Of a stretch of DNA of 64,000 nucleotides, positions 45,287-56,556 are shown piece after piece (positions within the stretch are counted from its first letter, which is position 1; each line of letters starts with the position of its first letter). Where the stretch lies: positions 6,941,890-7,005,889 of the forward strand of contig JAJEKV010000030.1 of assembly GCA_021234155.1 (NCBI GenBank), in the 5' to 3' direction. This DNA comes from Isoetes taiwanensis (lineage: Eukaryota > Streptophyta > Lycopodiopsida > Isoetales > Isoetaceae). The position numbers and the translations under genes are program-made. Under the pieces are notes generated by a model that saw only the letters and a list, made by a program, of their open reading frames with translations, did no database searches and was not told the origin of the DNA.

Positions 45287-45960
45287 TTGGGGGTAACGGC
45301 GTTTTTGAATAAAAGACGGTTCAGATACAAAATATATATATACTACACGGGCAAAGTACTAGTACCTTATCAGAAAGAATCCATTGCAGTAACCCGGATG
45401 AGAGAGCACCGCTGCATACTGTGCCCAGAAACGATGGCGGAAAGCACCAACCTCGGCCAACAAAAGAAAGCAGATATGGCAAGGGCTCCAGTAAGCCAAC
45501 AAGATCTCAAGGACTTTCTGGCCCAAATGAATAAGCAGCTGGAGTCTAGGATTCCGAATATGGATGCTCTCAACACGCTAGCAGAGACGGCCAATCGCAA
45601 CAAAATAGCCATCTCCAGCATGGACGTGAGGATAGGAGGGGTCGAGAGGACAAGCGAAGATCTGCAGCGCAGGATAGACGAGATTGAGGAGGAAAAGTCT
45701 AAAATCATGCAGAAGTTGGTTGAATTAGAAAAAACAAATGTTGAGTTAGATGCATGGGAATCGTTTGGTAGGATAAAACTGCATATCATGGAATTAAACA
45801 TGATGTTAGGCTGATAGGGGTAGCAGAAAAACCTAACGAAGATACATACCAAGTTACTGCAGAGATAATAGAGACAATTTTCAAAGAACACCGGAGCATC
45901 ATCGTCAAAGCAGTACGGTCAGGCCAATGGAGGGGTCGGTCGAGGCACATAAACTTGACA
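45287..45960 (+). pseudogene. LINE family 2 ORF1-like protein with coiled coil
   Basis: A 175-codon frame; a likely native start is the internal Met at 45,434 (MAESTNLGQQ). A heptad pattern runs from SSMDVRIGGVERTSEDLQRR through IDEIEEEKSKIMQKLVELEK, a classic trimer/dimer coil of LINE ORF1 proteins that bind RNA. A frameshift at about 45,760 moves the reading frame; sequence related to an RRM-like ORF1 domain may continue (RLIGVAEKPNEDTY) into the next frame near 45,960. Confidence 0.7.
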
Positions 45961-47774
45961 CTCAGAGACCTGACAACCAAGGAGAGGGTGATAAGTATGG
46001 AATCCAGGCTAAGGAATGGGATCAAAGTACAAGAAGCCCTAACGGTCATGCAACGGCAAGGGCTACACAAAGAACTGGCCAGAGCCAGGGAATTGAATCA
46101 GGCAGGGATACACGCAGGAGTCAGGAATGGCAAAGTTTACCTGCACAAGAGGGTAAGAAAGCAAGTAGCCCCAGGACAAGAACAGAATATGGGGACACCG
46201 GAGTTAACGAAGATAACAGAAATGGAGAAGGAGAATATTAGCCCCTCGGTGATTATACCACAAGGGCAGGAAGGCAAAACATCCCCGGGGAGAGGGGGGA
46301 GGAGGGACAAAGGTGATAGTCTCAGAAGCAATTCAGCACAGAGGAGCAGAAAGAAGCGGAAATGGGGTCGGCGAAGACCGAACGCCCCAAGCAGGAATTA
46401 TGGGCCCAACATCGATCACAAAGGCCAGAGGACGACAGAGAAGAGTAGGCAATGGGGCAGAACATACAGAAACCCCAAAGGAGCAACCTCGAGGGAAGAG
46501 ACGCTGACGATATGGTACTGGAATTGTACCGGATACCGTTGGGATGATGGGGAGAGGCTCGAAGGAGCACATAACTGCGACATAATCTGTCTGGTAGAGA
46601 TATGGGAACACAACATCAAGCGGTTACCAGAGGAAGAGGGGTACCAGCTATTCACGTGCTGGAAAGATAAGGATTTTAAGATAGGAAGAGGAAGCGCAGG
46701 TCTAGCCTGCTATGTGAAGGACAATGTGGCAAACAGTGCATGTATTTTACATTCAGATATCAGTAAAAGACACATGATACTGAGTATTCAATTACATAGC
46801 AAAAAAGATCTAATTTTGATTATAGCATATTACCCAGCAAACAGTGACAAACTAGAATTGCTAGACTTGGGAGAGAGTATGATGAAGTGGAAGGAACAGG
46901 GGTCAATGATTCTAATAGGGGACCTAAACGCCAGAACGGGTCAGGAACAAGCACAAAACACAAGCATAGATGAAACAAATGGACAGTTGATACACACTGC
47001 AAGATCATAGGATTGGAGAAAAAGCTCAGAAGACAAGACAGTGATCAATACCAAAGGTGAATTACTGCTCGAAGTATGCACAGCGACAGGGGTCATTATA
47101 GTTAATGGGGCACAAAAATGGGGAGGATAAGGGAATTTCACGAGCCAGAACGCACACGGGAGAAGCATAGTAGACTATGTGATTATGAATGACCAAGCAG
47201 TAGAAATAGTCTCGGGATTTGTGCTACTAGAATGGCCGATTGGGAAAAGAGAAAGTCATAGACCCATACAGCTAACACTCAAAGGGGATGAGCAGACTCA
47301 AGTTGACAGCACACAGGGAAAAGAGAAAGATAAGGCGAAAGTGAAAATACACTTCCAGGATAAATGCGCAGATACATTCATGCAATCTATCAAAGCAGAG
47401 ATGGGAAAATGGGAATGGCGAGAGCATAGGGCAGACGAGAATGGGAACATGCTCAATGACATAATAGTGAAGGTGGCAACAGAGGTTTTTGGAAAATGGA
47501 AAAGACCCAGGAGGAACAATGCTTTTAAAACCTCAGTATGGTATGATGAGGAATGCAAGGAACAAAAAGAAAAGTCAGAGCATATATAAGCAAAGAGACA
47601 TATCAAACAGAAAGAGCGGTATATCTAAGAATGCTGAAGTAAAAAAGAAACAAAAATTTGATACAGCACCAATGGGGCCTGGCCAGATTGCTAAAAAGAC
47701 AACATCGAAACTTCTGGAAAGGATTTAAAGGGAGGGGAAAGGGAAACAGGAAAACAGGTAACACACAGGACAGC
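45955..47774 (+). pseudogene. LINE family 2 APE-type endonuclease and linker, cut by an LTR
   Basis: The frame 45,955-47,010 joins a basic ORF1-like tail (GIKVQEALTVMQRQ; RKKRKWGRRRPNAPSRN) to an apurinic-type endonuclease: LTIWYWNCTGYR (Asn), CDIICLVEIWEHN (Glu), RHMILSIQL, and MILIGDLNARTGQ (Asp/Asn pair). It continues in other frames with IVDYVIMNDQAVEIVSGF and SHRPIQLTLKGDEQ (expected SDH/SHRP motif), then the linker WYDEECKEQKEK. The element is interrupted before RT by the LTR at 47,775. The stop after TARS near 47,008 and frame changes near 47,120 and 47,590 show decay. The linker matches 34,309-34,800. Confidence 0.85.
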
Positions 47775-49420
47775 GGTGACGCTCCCTACTAAATATACGG
47801 CTCCCAGCCGTACACTCCGTAGGAAATCCCCCATCCGGTCCTTCGACCGCACGGGCCCTCCGTCTCTCCCGCACTCTGGAATCACCGTAGTGCGGGAAGG
47901 GGACACGAAGGTGTCTTGCACGCCCTTCCCCTATGGGCTCCTATCACAGCGGAAGCATAAACATCGTCAAAACTAGCAATAATAATGCATCATGCTACCT
48001 CGAAGGGTAGCCCATCCACATATCCATAACTGCAAAGAAGATAATCGTATGCCATAGAACATGAGAGCTCCTACCCGTGGCTCCGACTCATAAGGAGGTC
48101 GACTGACTGGCTAAGTCTCAAGATAGAGCAGACCGAGTCATAACAATGGTGGGGCTGGCTATAGACAATGGCTAGGATTGACCACTCCATCCGCCCCTCA
48201 TGTGCATACTTTGCTGATGGGCTAGACCAAGCTCTGGCATGACTCTAGCCTTCCGGATACGCAATCCCATGGCATCACCCATCGGGACTACTCCAGGTTG
48301 CATCTCCCTGGTCCGTCGAGGCAGGAAGGGTTGCATCTCCCCTTCCCGGGTCTAGAGGTTCCACGGGTGGCTAGAGAATCGTGGCGACACACGATTCGTC
48401 CCCGACTTAACCTCCCAAAATAAGAGCCAAGCCAACACTTGCAACTTTTGAGAGGCAGGGCGACACCATTGCCCCAGGAGATGTCGGACCCATGCCCGGC
48501 CCACACGAAGTGACCGACCATAAGCCTAGCCCACTATGGGATCCCCAGTAGCCACGCTCAGCAGGGATCCTCCCTCCGTATTGCCTCTAGCCCCGTTGTG
48601 TGGTGCTGAGTCACATCATAGCTCCCATAGCCCGGTGGGTTCCTATGCACAGGCCGCATCATAATAGGAACTAAAGGGTCTAACTAGGAGCATTACTAAG
48701 TAAGGCTACTAGGTCTCTACCCCCCTTCCCAATACAAGAGGAGAAAACATGATCAACCATCATCACATCTCATCATCATCATGGTAAATATCATAAGAAC
48801 ATCTTAACCTAATCATACATATCTAACTTACAGTTAGGGTTCCTTGATTAGGGTTCAAGATGTTCAACAAGGGTTCTAGGATGGCTCTACTCAAGGTACA
48901 ACACACAAACCCATTTGGAGTGCTAACTTCCAGATGAACTACTATGAACTCTACTCCACCTACCTGCTCCAGAAGCACTCCCTCCCAATCCTGGCGTCTC
49001 CATGCTCCTTGACGTGGTCGAAGCCGTGCTCCCTCCAAGATCGTGCACACACTTTGGGGGCTGCTACACCAGGCTATGCTACGACGAACGATGCTCGAAA
49101 CGGGGTTTCGAGTGCGTAGATGAGTGTTCAGGTGCTAGGTTCAGGAAAAGAGGTCTAGGGTTAGGGTTTGGGCCAATATAGGTTAGGGTCCACATGGGAT
49201 GCCACGTGGCACCAATGGGGTGGGGCCGTGTGGCAGTTTGCCCAATAGGATAAGGCCATGTGGAAATGGGCCTTATCCTAAGGTTATCTAAGTTAAGCAT
49301 TTAACTTAGATATGCACCCATTACCACTTTCTAAGGTATACAAGGCTACAAGGTAGATTTGTATAGTGACGGGTCCAGGAATATACGTATTTATAGCGTA
49401 TATTCCCCTGGAACGTCACA
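47775..49420 (-). repeat. 3' LTR of a minus-strand chromovirus (~1.65 kb)
   Basis: On the minus strand it starts TGTGACGTTCCAG (49,420), preceded by the PPT-like AAGAAGGGGAGAA, and ends GAGCGTCAC at about 47,775. It shares blocks and ends with the LTR at 19,708-21,254 but is clearly diverged. It lies within LINE sequence on its left side. Confidence 0.85.
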
Positions 49421-50220
49421 TTCTCCCCTTCTTAGGACAATGCTGTCCTCAGCATTGCGCTAAGGTGACGAACCTATATTATCCCTACAAAACAACATAA
49501 GTATACAACTTTAATTTAATTTAAATGATCAACTTCCTATTAAACAGTTAATTGTCAAATTTTAGGCTATATTAACAAATATGTGTTGCAAGTCTTCGCA
49601 GTGCGACCCTCCTGTCCCTCAGATCATTCTATTGGCCTTCTGGTCCAACGCTACATTAATACACATTTATTTATTATAAGGATGGTTATTAGAGAACCAC
49701 CCTTTTAATTACAATTAATTTAACTACATGGATGCAAGACTAATCTCCCCGCATAGGAGGATGCTTCTTCCATCGTGGCCGTGGAGACAGTGCCCTATAA
49801 TGCCTAGGATGATATCTAATGCCTACACCTCTCGTCGCCCTTGGCGTGGAGGATGGCTTCCTCCCCGAAGTGGGCATAGACTAGAGGTGCTTTCCTATCG
49901 ATGCATGATCCTATATGATCCTATATCGATGCAGATTTGACACTACGTCAGTATACATTTAATTATTTTAAAGTTGGTTGTTAGGGAACCACCCATTAAT
50001 TACAATTTATATGGATACAAGGCTAATCTCCCGACGTAGGAAGATTATGTTTCTTCCATCTTGGCCGTGGAGACAGCCCCTTATCATGCCTAGGATGATC
50101 ACTCATGCCTACACCTTTAGTTGCCTTTGGCGTGAAGGGTGGCGTCCTTCCCGTATTTGGGCGTGAAGGATGGCATCCTTCCCGTAGTAGGCATTGAGTA
50201 GAGGTGCTTTCCTATCAATG
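49421..50220 (-). other. 3' UTR of minus-strand chromovirus with internal duplications
   Basis: The block around 49,690-49,890 (ACCACCC-TTAATTACAATT, CGTGGAGACAG, GATGGCTTCCTC) recurs in diverged form at 49,985-50,215. Its first ~315 bp (49,575-49,890) recur almost unchanged at 51,476-51,790. No coding frame is supported. Confidence 0.7.
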
Positions 50221-50229
50221 CATGCCTGA

Positions 50230-50915
50230 ATGACCTCTTCTCTCTCAAGATCGTCTACTTCCGTGGGACGGAAGTAGACTTTTTAATCTACCTTCCACTC
50301 ACCTATCGAGTCGGTGTCGACTACTTCGGTGACGTGCCGACCCTTGCATTGCTCCATGAATTGGGGGTACTGCTTCTCCAAATCTGATTGTAGTACCCAC
50401 GTAGCGTCTTCCACAGGTAAGTGCGTCCATTTCACTAGGTATTAGAGAAATTGGGATCTTCTTGTCTTCTAATAGGATCTGACAAGAAGAACCTCTGGAA
50501 CAATCTCAAGGTGATCGTCCATCATTTCCAGTAACTTTGGTGTCTCCAATACTTCCTCTGGATTAGGAGTGTGCCTCTTTAGGAGACTTACGTGGAAAAC
50601 TCTATGGATTTTCAAGTGTGCTAGCAGGTCCAACTTATAGGATTGGTTACCTACTCTTTTGATTATCCTGAGTGGTCCAGCCCACCTTGGAGCAAGCTTC
50701 TTGCAATTGTCGATGCAGAGCTTCAGCCAAACTTTGTCCCCTAATCGTCGATGCTGTAATCACCGATGCAGAGCTTCAGCCAACTTTGTCCCCTAATCGC
50801 CGATGCTATAATCGCCGATGCAGAGCTTCATCTATGCTCTTCTGTCGGCTTCTTGCTGCTAGAAGATATCCTCGTACTTCCTCCCACCAACTGTTGCATG
50901 TCGGCTAGCATTCGT
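50230..50915 (-). pseudogene. Chromovirus integrase C-terminus and chromodomain, minus strand
   Basis: Minus-strand pieces read MLADMQQLV, a WLKLCIDNCKKLAPRWAGPL stretch (GPY/F-type tail), YKLDLLAHLKIHRVFHVSLL, and a chromodomain with YLVKWTHLPVEDATWVLQSD. Stops and a frameshift interrupt it. The arrangement equals that at 18,773-19,264. A local triplication of about 58 bp (CGATGCAGAGCTTCA-, 50,700-50,835) has disrupted the integrase part. Upstream pol is missing beyond 50,915. Confidence 0.85.
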
Positions 50916-51475
50916 TAACGTCTTAAATAAGCATTACAGTCTTGCATGATCCCTTATGGACTTCCTTTAATGCATGCAATTATATTAATTACCTTACGGT
51001 AATATTTTTATATTAACATTATAGTAGTATTGGATATATTGCTTCCAGTAGTATTATATTTAACTAACTGTTATATGATAACTTTACGGCCTTTAAGATA
51101 TGTCATCATACAATTATCGAGACAATACTTATTTTGAAAAGTATTTTAATTATTTATCATATGGCTAGGGTTTATATCATTGGATCCAAGTGTTGAGCGT
51201 GTGACTCTCGTTCGCTACTTGGAAACCTGCATACCCTGCAATACATTTGATGCATTTAATTTTACAACACAATTACCCCAAGGTAATATTTAAGTTTAAT
51301 TTACACATCACATCCTTGTTTAATATCATACTATGGTAAGAGAGTCTTTCACCCTCTTACTTTATCATCTATTATTCAACAAAATTTAAAGGTTTACACC
51401 ATTATTATAAACATAGTTTCAAAATTCTTATAAATTAAAATCCATTTGGTCTCCTTGAAACACATTATGACAAAC
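50916..51475. other. AT-rich spacer, no gene
   Basis: AT-rich, with GACTCTCGTTCGCTACTTGG at 51,203 also found at 51,782. No coding or RNA gene was recognised. Confidence 0.5.
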
Positions 51476-51790
51476 AAATATGTGTTGCAAATCTTCGCAG
51501 TGCGACCCTCCTGTCCCTTAGATCATTCTATTGGCCTTCTGGTCCAACGCTACATTAATACACATTTATTTATTATAAGGATGGTTATTAGAGAACCACC
51601 CTTTTAATTACAATTAATTTAACTACATGGATGCAAGACTAATCTCCCCGCATAGGAGGAGGATGCTTCTTCCATCGTGGCCGTGGAGACAGTGCCCTAT
51701 AATGCCTAGGATGATATCTAATGCCTACACCTCTCGTCGCCCTTGGCGTGGAGGATGGCTTCCTCCCCGAAGTGGGCGTAGACTCTCGTT
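51476..51790 (-). repeat. Second copy of the 49,575-49,890 segment
   Basis: Nearly identical to 49,575-49,890 (AAATATGTGTTGCAA-TCTTCG to CCCCGAAGTGGGC-TAGAC), with a 3-bp insertion (AGGAGG to AGGAGGAGG). It is a duplicated piece of the chromovirus 3' UTR. Confidence 0.93.
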
Positions 51791-52264
51791 CGCTACTTGG
51801 TTGGTGATGTATCAACCTTACATGTATATATCTTATAGTTGCTATACTTATGAAAAGATAGACAAATTCTTATTATATTTGTCAGGACCCTATGAAGGTT
51901 ACTTAAATGCCTTTGGAAGGAATTACATCCTTGCGAAGGTTTAACTAAGATTTTATGTAATTATTATCTTACTTTATCTCGATAAAAGATATCTACACAA
52001 GACAATGCAATTATTAGGAACATATAATTTATCAACAAGACATTAAAGCTTATGATACATGCCCTCATGGAGTGCTATCGATGCCCTGCATAATAGTATA
52101 CTTAAGATTATATAATTTATGTGGTTATAAGGGGTTCACAACCCGGAATAATTTAATTAAGAGTTAGGCTACTAGTTCATTCCTAGGTGTGAATGCAGGC
52201 AATTGATCATGGCGTAAGAAAATTATGCTTTTCCCATGATGCATTCTATCTACACTTAGATACA
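51791..52264. other. AT-rich sequence before copia fragment
   Basis: About 470 bp of AT-rich sequence. I see no supported feature. Confidence 0.5.
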
Positions 52265-53007
52265 AAGCCTCTCCCCAATTTTTCCTTTTTCCTCTTCAAA
52301 CCCAGGTGCAGGTCTTAAATAAATTTCCTCCTCTAATTTATCATTCAAGAATGCTGTACTTACATCCATATGATGGATTTCAAGGTCACAAGCATTAGCA
52401 ATAGCTAAATAACATTCTCAAACTATTTGTCTTTACTAATGGTGAGAATGTTTCATCAAAATCTTCCCCTTTTTTCTGTGTAAAGCCCTGTGCAACAAGT
52501 CTGGCTTTGAATTTCTTTGTATTTTTGTCTATTCCTGGTTTTATTCTATAGATCCACTTACTTCCAACTATATTCTTATCAGAAGGAATATCCACCACTG
52601 TATAAGTGTTTGTTCTTTTGAATGCTCTCATTTCTTCTTCCATAGCACATTTCCAGTTCTTTCCATTCATATCTTGAACTGCCTCCATATAATTTTGTGG
52701 AATCTTGTCTGTTTCAAGTATCAAAATGTCAAATACAGTATTAATTTCTCCTACCTGAGATCTAAGTCTTTTACTTTTTTCCAAGTTCAGTTCTACCATG
52801 AGACTCTAAATTATGTTTGGCTTCTTCTGCCAATATTTGAGCTTCTGTTCGTTTGGGTTTTCTTTTTGGTCTATCAACTTTTGCCTCTTGGTGTTCAATC
52901 TCTTGCTCAGCACTTGATTCCACTTTTGGCTCAACAACATTACTTGGAATCATTTCTGACTCATTATCAGAGTCACTCGCCTGGAAATGTTGTCGTCTCC
53001 ATTGCAC
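52265..53007 (-). pseudogene. Ty1/copia reverse transcriptase fragment
   Basis: Minus-strand frame 52,771-53,007 is the acidic linker after integrase (EHQEAKVDRPKRKPKRTEAQ). Frame 52,395-52,799 is the start of RVT_2: WKCAMEEEMRAFKRTNTYTV, IVGSKWIYRIKPG, KFKARLVAQGFTQKKGEDFD, ETFSPLVKTNSLRMLF. After a frameshift near 52,410 the sequence continues CYLAIANACDLEIHHMDVST, AFLNDKLEEEIYL (first catalytic Asp) to about 52,270, where it is truncated. Palm motif C (YxDD) is absent. Confidence 0.9.
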
Positions 53008-54000
53008 ATGCCATCGCTCCTTCGAGTTGCCTTTGAGTGGTTTGTGGTTATTGGTTAGGTCGGCTCCTCCGTCCTTTGGGTCGGGTCCACTCGAGTCTCG
53101 AACTACTTGGCTGAAGCAATGGAGTCGTCCTTCCTTGGGTTTGCAGGCGTTTCTAGATCTGGAACTCTTGTTCGGACCGACTATCTTCCTCCTTGATCTT
53201 GCCCCTGACGCTGATATATGTCTTCAAGTCGGAGATGTTTCTCCCCTGTTATGTGTCTCCTCTCCTTCCTCCATCATGATCCCCTATTTTTGAAATTGAT
53301 GAAGTCATTTTCTTCTTACTAGGGCAAGGGAGCTAGGAGCTCGTCATGGCTGGACTTGGGTGTTCTGCAGTTGTCTAGCGTTGTTGCGCCTTTTGTTGAT
53401 GTTGCTTGACATTCACTTGAGCGGCTTGGCTGTGAGATCGTGATGGTCTTCCCTCTAGTTTGTTTGTGCTCCTGTGTCACTATGAATTGTCGGTTTGAAG
53501 GAAGATTATACTCTTTAACCCTAACTCGTGATGCTAATCTAGGCTTCCCCGTTCGACATACACTTGCACCGTTATATTTCCTTGCGTTCTTCCATTTGAA
53601 CTCGTGTGCGTCGAGTCGGTGAAGGGGTTGAGATCTTCTTTTTGCTGTGAGCTCGTGGACGTGGCAGTCCGGTGCTTGACAGTCGAGAAGGTTCTTCATG
53701 CAGATCATTAACGTATATCTTCCATTCGATGAAGGTTGTTGATAGGCCAGTTGTGCCCTGTACTACTCGCTTCGTTTGTAGAGCTGTTTGCCATAGTGCT
53801 TCCTCTCTTGGGTCTGTCTTTTGCTCTCCTCCCTTCTTTTGTCAGTACGTCGTCTGGGTCTTCAATGTCTTCAAAAAGTCATGCCCCTTGCTCTTCTGAG
53901 GTTCTAGCCTTGTACTCTAAAAGCTATTGCTTCTATTTCTAAACAAACCCTAGTGTGGAAGACAGAATTTAGGGTTTGAGCAATTTTGGTCATTTTGAGG
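53008..54000. other. Unassigned sequence, possible retroelement leader
   Basis: Open frames up to 146 codons on plus and 129 on minus carry no recognised motif. It sits between the copia fragment and the hairpin repeats, and may belong to the internal region of the element whose 5' LTR is at 55,039. Confidence 0.4.
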
Positions 54001-54099
54001 TAGAGTATAATATTTTTAGCCTAATTTGAGGTCATAAATGGATTCTAGACTGTTTAATGGTCCTATTGCAACAAATTTCAGGCAATTTGGTATAGCTCA

Positions 54100-54835
54100 A
54101 GTTATGAAGGTTCAAAGTTTTGACCCCTCACACAGTGCGCAAGAAGCACTTTCAAACTTTTTGGAATTGCCCTAGGCGCACTCTGTGAGTGGTCACCACC
54201 TGTTTAGGTCCTAGATGACTCTAAAAAGTTGATATGAAGGCCAAATCCTACTTATTTCGCGGAATTAAGGTGGTTTGTGCCCTTAATTTCTACATTGGGA
54301 CAGGTCTAGATATAGATCAGTGGCCGACCACTCACACAGTGTGCAAGAGGCACTTCCAAAATTTTCGAAATGGTCCAGGGCGCACTCTGTGATGGGTCAC
54401 CCCTTTTTTACTCTAACTTTAGTTCTATAAATAGTTTCTTAGTGTTAGAACATACATTCCTGGCTTAAATTCAAGCTCTAAGCTAGCCTGAGCTATCAGA
54501 TTACTCAAATTATGCATCTATCTAGGTCAACATGGGTCCACCACTCACATAATGCACGGGAAGCACTTCCAAAATTTTCGGATTCGTCCCGGGCGCACTC
54601 TGTGAGGGGTCACCCCTTTTTGACTCAAACTTTCAATTTATAAAGAGTTTCTTAGTGTTATAACATATAGATCTAGCTCAAATTTAGGGATTAAGCTGTC
54701 CTGCACTATCAGATTACACTAAATTTGCATCTATCTAGGTCAACATGGGTCCACCACTCACACAGTGCGCGAGAAGCACTTCCAAAATTTTCGGAAATGC
54801 TATGGGCACATTCTGTGAGTGGTCACACCTTTTTT
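54100..54835 (-). repeat. Four ~210-bp tandem repeats, each with a stem-loop
   Basis: The motif CACACAGTGCGC or close variants starts near 54,130, 54,335, 54,547 and 54,761 (spacing 204-214 bp). In each unit it pairs with GCGCACTCTGTGAG about 35-40 bp later; in the best unit the arms pair at 18 of 19 positions (GACCCCTCACACAGTGCGC and its partner). On the minus strand the array lies about 200-930 nt downstream of a PBS, so it would be in the leader of that element's RNA. Confidence 0.85.
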
Positions 54836-55025
54836 GCCATAATTTTCCAGGGTTTTTACATAATTCATCCTACTTAGCATTTTTCTACTTGCTACTCTAG
54901 AGATTGGAAAAAAACAATTCCCAATTTTCGAGGTTCATGCTTGGGTGGCTATTCCCAAGACTGGAAGTCTACTGTTAGTCCTAACAGGGAATGATCAGTG
55001 CTCGATCTTGGTCTGCCAAGATCAT

Positions 55026-55037
55026 GCTCTGATACCA
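55026..55037 (-). promoter_or_regulatory. Primer binding site, initiator tRNA-Met type
   Basis: Minus strand reads TGGTATCAGAGC, the usual plant PBS complementary to the 3' end of initiator tRNA-Met, one base inside the LTR. Confidence 0.92.
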
Positions 55038-55038
55038 C

Positions 55039-56547
55039 TGTGACGTCCCCTACTTCCTCTACGATGCTCCCATCATATCAGAAGGGGGAGTTCATCCCCC
55101 TGACAGCCAAACTGGCAGGGGCCATCCACCTGACGCCAATCCCAAGAACTGGGTCAGTGAGGAAGAGTGGATGGGTCATTTGCCCAATCTTCCTTCGGGT
55201 CGACCTAGCTGCGGAAGCACGAATAAACATGAGCACATGACATCAATACATCAATAAAACCACTCGAAGGGTGAATACATCATAACATAGCGTAATAACA
55301 ACAACATAAATAAGAACAACAAAGGGAATCCTACATAGGGCTCAAACTCATGGGGGATCGACTGATGGCTTGGGTCTCCAGAAGCCAAAGGAGACCGAAT
55401 TCATGGCAAATGGATTGGGCTGGCATAAGAACATGGCTGTTGGGTAGTCCACTCCATCCGCCCCTCCCGTGCACACTTTGCAGAGTAGGTTAAAAAGTCT
55501 TGGGACCGGACCGTAGCCTGCCGAGTGCATAGCCAAAGGGGCTACTGCTAGGTTGCATCTCCCCAGTCCCGATGAGGCAGGAGGAGAGTCACCTCCCCTC
55601 CAGAGGCATGCATGCCCATCACAGGCGGCTAGAGGGCCACTGCCCGTATTCGACTTAAACCCCATTGAAGGTGACGCATCACCCAAGAGGTGTCGAGCTC
55701 ATGCCTTGCCTAGACGCAGTGGCAAACCATTAAGCCTAGCCCACTAAGATCCCCGGTAGGCTTTACACACCAGAGGGATCAACCTATGATGGGACAAGTC
55801 CCCCTTATTCAACCGGTCTAGCCCCGCCACCCACAAACAAACAAAGCGCTCACTGTGCCGGCCGCATTAATTGGGAATTAATGAGGCTATCTAGGATCAT
55901 CTGCTACAGAGGCTTTCAGGGTCTCTACTTCCCTTCCCAATACATAGGAGAACATAAAGTGAAATCACCATCATCATCAAAGAACTGAAATGTAGAATAA
56001 CATCTAATCTATATCTACTTAAACATCCATAGTTAGGTTCTTTTGTTAGAGCTGGTGATCTCAAGATCTATAAGGCCTCTAAGGTTGAACTAACATGCTA
56101 AACCAGCTCATTGCCGGACTAAAAGTCGGCATTGCACAACAGAATAACCATTTACCTGATCCCTGACTCGCTTCAGCTCCTCGGAATGCGTCCATGCCTT
56201 CGTTCAGGCTGAAGGCGGCTGCTCCTGGAAGATCTGTTGTGCAAATGTTCGCTGGCAATGCGAGGGTCTTGGCTTGGCCGGAATGGCTCAGGAAAACCCT
56301 AATTGCGAAAGAAGAAAGGTTTCCTTATATATGAACTTTTAGGGTTAGGTTAGAAGGGATCAAATGGGATATTGCCACTTGGCAAGGGGGGGTTTAGTTG
56401 TATATGTTTAATACACATGCACAACTTACGAGATTGCCCCCTAGGTGCAACTCTGTACGGCTCTCAAGTACTTGTCATGATGACATGTACGCGTGACGTG
56501 GCAGTATAACATAGTATTCGAACCGTATGTTATGCTGGAACGTCACA
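55039..56547 (-). repeat. 5' LTR of a minus-strand Ty3/gypsy element (1,509 bp)
   Basis: On the minus strand it runs from TGTGACGTTCCAGCATAAC (56,547) to ACGTCACA (55,039), with a 7-bp inverted end. It resembles the LTRs at 19,708 and 47,775 in its ends and several blocks, but its 3' third differs strongly from the one at 47,775. It is followed inward by the PBS. The outer flank is Helitron sequence. Confidence 0.88.
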
Positions 56548-56556
56548 GATAAGCGG

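Noticed and set aside
47775-56547. One complete minus-strand chromovirus with two LTRs
   Set aside because: The LTRs are too different toward their 3' ends, the outer flanks do not match, and copia sequence lies between.
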